A DNA stretch of 64,000 bases from Micrasema longulum (lineage: Eukaryota; Arthropoda; Insecta; Trichoptera; Brachycentridae): contig JAGVSM010004517.1 of assembly GCA_022494885.1 (NCBI GenBank), positions 124,001-188,000 on the forward strand, read 5' to 3'. The translations under genes and the position numbers were made by a program. The notes under the pieces were generated by a model that saw only the letters and a program-made list of their open reading frames with translations, had not been told where the DNA came from and did no database searches. Positions within the stretch are counted from its first letter, which is position 1, and each line of letters starts with the position of its first letter. Below, piece after piece: positions 60,125 through 64,000 of the stretch.

Positions 60125-60385
60125 AGATAAACACACAAACAAACCATCCCACCGTTCTGAGAGCTGAGAGAATAGAACGCCCATCACTCTGTCTTTGCAT
60201 ACAGACCTCGCTTCCCCTACATTCATAAATCTTCTCATGCATGCACGCTGATTATTCCTACTTTAGACATGTCTATTTTCAAGTATTTTTCGAATTTGGT
60301 AATGCGATGCTTTCTTGGTCTTCCTCGTTTTTTGCGTCAATTAACCTTCGCATCGTATATCATTTTTGCCGTTCTTTAAAAATAT
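60125..60385 (-). mobile_element. LINE tail, copy of the 29 kb family
   Basis: Minus-strand copy aligning with 40540-40740 and 29040-29250 (TCTTTGCATACAGACCTCGC, CTTGGTCTTCCTCGTTTT). No open frame of note. Confidence 0.65.
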
Positions 60386-60529
60386 GTGGAGAGCTAATAA
60401 TTCCAGAACTGAAATTGATGCAAGTATTAAAAAAATGTTTTTTTATTCAATTATATTCATTTTTATACTTAAAGCATAAACTTTGTAATTAAACATTTTA
60501 ATAAATTTAATTTAATTTTTGCTATCTTA

Positions 60530-60840
60530 AGGTTTCGAGACCTATTTGCCTCTTCCTCGTCAGGACACTAATTACACTAACATGCAAATCCCACCTTTAC
60601 CATAGTGGTTCCTCCAGCTCCCCCTTTTTTAACTGCTGATCCTACAGTGACAGAATAGTGTAAGCTTCTTATATCGTGTATTCTATTAATACGTTGGTTT
60701 ATTATGCTTGTGCGATGAAGGTGTACATATAGTGGGATTTGGATGTTAGTGTAATTCGTATCCTGACGAAGAGATAGGTAAGTCTCGAAACCGGTAGACA
60801 TGGAAAAGTCGCTAAGTGGTTTTGTCCAATTATTACACTT
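60530..60840. repeat. Foldback element, CCGGTAGAC family, left arm truncated
   Basis: Left arm from about 60532 (GGTTTCGAGACCTATTTGCC), right arm ending about 60835 (CTCGAAACCGGTAGACATGG then AAGTGGTTTTGTCC). The two carry the same CTGACGAAGAG...TCTCGAAACC block in opposite directions. Confidence 0.7.
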
Positions 60841-61019
60841 CAAATGATCAAACATCGATTGGTCTTTATAAACTCCTTAGAGAGTTTAATCGTGTTGTCC
60901 GTCTATTACTATTTTGGCGTGTTCAAAATATTGTTCATTATAATAATAATAATCTTTGTTTGTCGACAAAAATAACAATTACTTCATCTACTACATACAC
61001 TGTTAGGTAATATATTTAT

Positions 61020-61345
61020 CTGGATTATGTCTAGTCTGCCTAACTAGGTACAACCTGTTTTAAGGCAGACATTTTCTATACAATATTAATTTATACCATG
61101 TAAACTTTCCGATTTTTCTCGACCTAAACCTAGTAACCAACTTTTTACAAATTTTTAAAATTGAATCCGGGTCATGGTTTTACAATGTTTGGGTAACATA
61201 TTGAATATTTTGGGGACCAGAAACCCGAAATGTCTTTTCCCGAATTCAGAGTTTGTGGTAGACCCCATGACCCATCCTCTAGTGTGACTTCTGGTAATGG
61301 GCAAGTGTTCCTTTTGGGATTTGATAGAATAATTTGCTTTTACAA
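61020..61345 (-). mobile_element. LINE RT-tail fragment
   Basis: Minus strand encodes SHTRGWVMGSTTNSEFGKRH then FGFLVPKIFNMLPKHCKTM (61155-61345), the FG.R...Y..P..yN.LP tail of CR1/Jockey LINEs. Confidence 0.6.
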
Positions 61346-61979
61346 ACATTATTATTCTAAAAACATTTAATTTAATTATATCTAAAATCTCAAATATCTG
61401 AAATAACTTAGCGCTGGAGTACCTAAAGGGCTTTTATAAAATTATTTTAACTATTGATTTTTGAGCAGAGTTGAGAGGTTTTAATATCGATTGATTAGTG
61501 GCTCCCCATCCTATTATGCCATAAGTTATAATTAGTTACATAAAATCAAATATAGTTGTTTAAGTAATTAGGGATAAGAATATCATGAATTATTAGCATG
61601 AATTTTTGTACTAATATTTCATTAATAACAATGTGGCCTTTTTAATTTATTACAATGTGATATAATTTTTTTTGGAATACCTTAAACGATTCTAAAACAT
61701 TTTGATTTCAAAAAATTGTTTTTTTTAATCATACTAAATTGAACATGGGACACATAAAAGAACCACAAAATAAATAATTGAATAAACATGAAGTATCATT
61801 TTCTACATAACTTTTAACATAACATTATCCGCCTATAAAACTTTGCGATGAAATTTTCACCGAAAATCTTTTTATCTTCGCTCTGACGTTAGATTTTCGT
61901 CTTCATTATATTAGGTAAGTATATTAATGTGAGTCTTTTTAATTTTCAAGAAAATAAATAAAACCATTTTCAATTATCC

Positions 61980-62895
61980 AATCGACAATACAATTTAAAT
62001 GAACGTCGAGACGATTCGAAATCTTGGGATACTTTTTGATGACAAACTTAAATTTAACCATCACATTGATCACATTTCCAAGAAAGCGTCCAAAATCTGT
62101 GGATTTATTTTGCGAATGTCTAAGCCATTCAAAATCCCAAAAATTGCAATAATATTGTTTGAATCATTTGTTCGTAGCTTGATTGAGTTTGATTCTATAA
62201 TATGGTCTCCTAATTATAATATTCATATAACGAGGATTGAATCGGTGCAAGGTATTTTTTTTAAATCATTAATATTTAGAATTGGATCAAATACTTTTAT
62301 AAATAACTATTATGATCGTCTAGAGTACTTTCATATCTTCAGTTTGAAATTCAGAAGGATTTTTGGCTGGTTTAATATTCTTGCTCAAGTTAATATCTAA
62401 CTGTATAGATGCCCATGATATTCTTGCTCAGATTAACCTCAATGTACCTCACCGTAACTTAACTCTTAACTCACAGAAATTATAAAACCAACATCGGATT
62501 ATTTTCCCCTCTGCCGAGGATTCTCAGAACAGTGAAGAAAATCTCATTAAACGGTACTGTCGATGTGTTCCAACAGCAAAGGCAAGCATTCAAGAAGCAA
62601 GCGGTGTTGTCACTCCTGACTTTATACACTTTCCATGTCTGCCTAGATTATGTCATAATTATATCTTTGTAAATTTTAATAGACTTTAAGATTGTTTAGA
62701 TTAAGTGTTATTATATAATGTTTGGTAAATAATGTCAATCTGTTTAGGCTTTCATAAGCCTGTTGATTGGCTTAAAAAAAGCACACTAAAATACGTAAAA
62801 TTAAATTAGCAAAAACACTGATTTTTACTTCTTGGGTTGAAAATTATGTGGTATAATATTGTTTGTCTCTCATAATAAATAAATAAAAAATGCAC
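61980..62895 (+). mobile_element. Jockey-type LINE 3' part
   Basis: An open stretch of 133 codons (61999-62400) reads VETIRNLGILFDDKLKFNHH, KASKICGFILRMSKPFK, FVRSLIEFDSIIWSPNY, IESVQGIFFKSL: the post-RT domain of Jockey elements. A degraded tail (LNVPHRNL-like near 62440) and UTR follow, ending in AATAAATAAATAAAAAA at about 62890. Truncated 5' end, inactive. Confidence 0.85.
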
Positions 62896-62944
62896 ATTTA
62901 AAATTTTACATTTTACAGTATAAAAAAAATAAATCTATAATGTT

Positions 62945-63215
62945 TTGAGTATGTTCAAATGTTTGTTAACAGGCTGGATTTCTTCCTAGGGAGTTATTTA
63001 GATAAAAACAATTTGTTGCAATTGAGTGGGAAAACGTTTTTGAGGAGCGAATAAACAAAAAAAAAGTCAACAGATGTAAGAGTTGAGGAAATGTGAATAT
63101 TTAAACATGGGCAAAATGGTAAATGTTACACAGTATGGAAAGTGGCCACTTGAACCAGCCAATGGCTCTCTTAGTGCCTAGACTTCCATATTTCCACCTC
63201 AAAAATGATTATCCT
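62945..63215 (-). repeat. Foldback family Y copy
   Basis: Contains GTCAACAGATG, GAGTTGAGGAAATGTG, AACATGGGCAAAATGGTAAA, GTTACACAGTAT, AGTGGCCACTTGAACCAGCC and CCTAGACTTCCATATTTCC, the reverse of the 48.7 kb copy. Left end begins GGCTGGATTTCTTCCTAGGG. Confidence 0.75.
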
Positions 63216-63444
63216 CTATGTTGCAACAAATTTAGAAAAAAAAACAATTGTGTACGATTTCTGTGAAAACATTTGGCTTATGGATTAAAAAGTTCAAAAT
63301 AAATTTCGAAACAAACAGACATGATTTATAGACGCCATACTTTTCTAGTGATCCCTTTTTGTATTATTCAAAATAAGAAACACTCAGAATTCATTCCGTT
63401 GTCAAATCCACTGCCTCCTCTCAGCTTTAAACTTAAGCCCAACA

Positions 63445-63480
63445 TATAAAACTCGGCGTGAAAAACTACGCTTTCAGAAG
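63445..63480 (+). promoter_or_regulatory. TATA + initiator promoter of the right-edge gene
   Basis: TATAAAA at 63445-63451 and an initiator-like TTTCAGAAG with +1 at about 63476 are 31 bp apart, the canonical spacing. The open frame at 63530 and the splice pair downstream support real use. Function inferred. Confidence 0.45.
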
Positions 63481-63529
63481 TCAAGCGGGTGGATTTCTTT
63501 CTCTGCAGAACTTTCTAGAGAAACAAGAA

Positions 63530-64000
63530 ATGAGACACTTTTCAAAGGGTGATAGTTTGGTTGAGAGGGATGGAAACATCTCGATAAGGGTGTCTTCAAT
63601 CAAGTTACCATGGCAACCGCATCTCCCGATATCCAACATGGCCGCCAATCGCAGGCAGAGGGATCCGCCGTTTGTTACGTGGAAATATAGAACATTTCTC
63701 ACAACTATGCTAGGTTACTTGAAGTGGAAGATTTGTGAGAAATACATAATATTTTTTTACTTCCATACGATTTACAGTATTATTACAATAAGAACATGTA
63801 TTTTGATCACCACAAAAAAATATCAAAAAGATATTTGGATTTACAAAAAAAAATTGACAAATTTACTTAAATCAAAAACTTAAGTATTTCATATAAAAAA
63901 AAATTCAAGCACAACAATGACAAGCAGCAGTTTTTTTGTGTAATCCTCTCCTGTCTTACAGTAATCAAGATCATACCCGCTCACCCCGCAACACCGACCA
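63530..64000 (+). CDS. Partial gene at right edge (exon 1 and start of exon 2), function unknown
   Basis: No family recognised. Exon 1 is open from ATG 63530 (first AUG after the predicted start site) to the donor CTAG|GTTACT at 63713/63714, 61 codons plus one base. A second in-frame ATG at 63638 sits in an excellent context (CCAACATGGCCGCC) and may be the true start, encoding MAANRRQRDPPFVTWKYR and on. A 248-bp intron ends in CCTCTCCTGTCTTACAG, a very good acceptor. Exon 2 starts at 63962, in matching phase (GTA, Val), and reads IKIIPAHPATPT to the window end. Composition rises in G+C exactly over these exons. The ACATGGCCGCC could instead be a YY1/Pho-type site. Everything here is splice and promoter grammar. 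Confidence 0.4.

Noticed and set aside
62945..63215. Non-coding RNA gene suggested by palindromic sequence
   Set aside because: The same sequence occurs at many loci in both orientations, so it is foldback repeat family Y.

Overview
This is an AT-rich, intron-containing, repeat-dense stretch of animal nuclear DNA, almost certainly from an insect. The reasons are an insect-type sugar transporter of the Tret1-like class, insect-style core promoters (TCAGT-type initiators with DPE or TATA boxes), and a dense load of decayed RTE- and Jockey/CR1-type LINEs, tRNA-derived SINEs, and mariner, hAT and foldback elements. The order cannot be fixed from the sequence; a beetle or a bug would fit. There is no operon, no CRISPR array and no sign of a bacterial or viral genome.

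Only one gene is certain: a two-exon, 482-residue MFS sugar porter on the + strand (55779-58244). Its long second exon is plain. Its short first exon (55779-55839) was found by matching reading phase and splice signals, and it is preceded by a perfectly spaced Inr/DPE core promoter. The 1.0 kb intron carries an older dispersed repeat into which a 209-bp MITE has inserted, leaving a 4-bp duplication.

Four weaker gene candidates, all on the + strand, rest on splice and promoter grammar alone. They are: a small secreted protein (21258-21315 joined to 23658-23869) whose intron holds a 1.2 kb DNA transposon with a SINE inside it; an orphan signal-peptide exon at 36198-36243; a TATA-driven, spliced transcript with only short ORFs at 43.76-44.6 kb; and the 5' end of a gene cut by the right edge (promoter 63445, exon 63530-63713, acceptor at 63961).

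Layout. 0-12 kb: AT-rich intergenic DNA with foldback MITEs and two LINE tails. 12-17 kb: LINE remnants alternating with GC-rich, promoter-like islands that have no convincing ORF. 17-25 kb: a LINE 3' end with a perfect 24-bp hairpin, a decayed hAT element, the secreted-protein candidate and a LINE tail. 26-34 kb: a graveyard of RTE/Jockey LINE 3' ends plus SINEs. 35-44 kb: a tandem repeat, a signal-peptide exon, a transposon with 22-bp inverted ends and LINE tails. 44-55 kb: a TATA promoter with an intron, and one foldback family in inverted pairs. 55-64 kb: the transporter, then more repeats, then the partial gene at the edge.

Most short ORFs in the window are chance or LINE debris. No novel multi-gene system is visible. 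The most interesting leads are the hidden small genes, a very abundant foldback family, and a recurrent CTGANGAAG...GAAACCGG stem-loop that resembles a hammerhead-ribozyme core.
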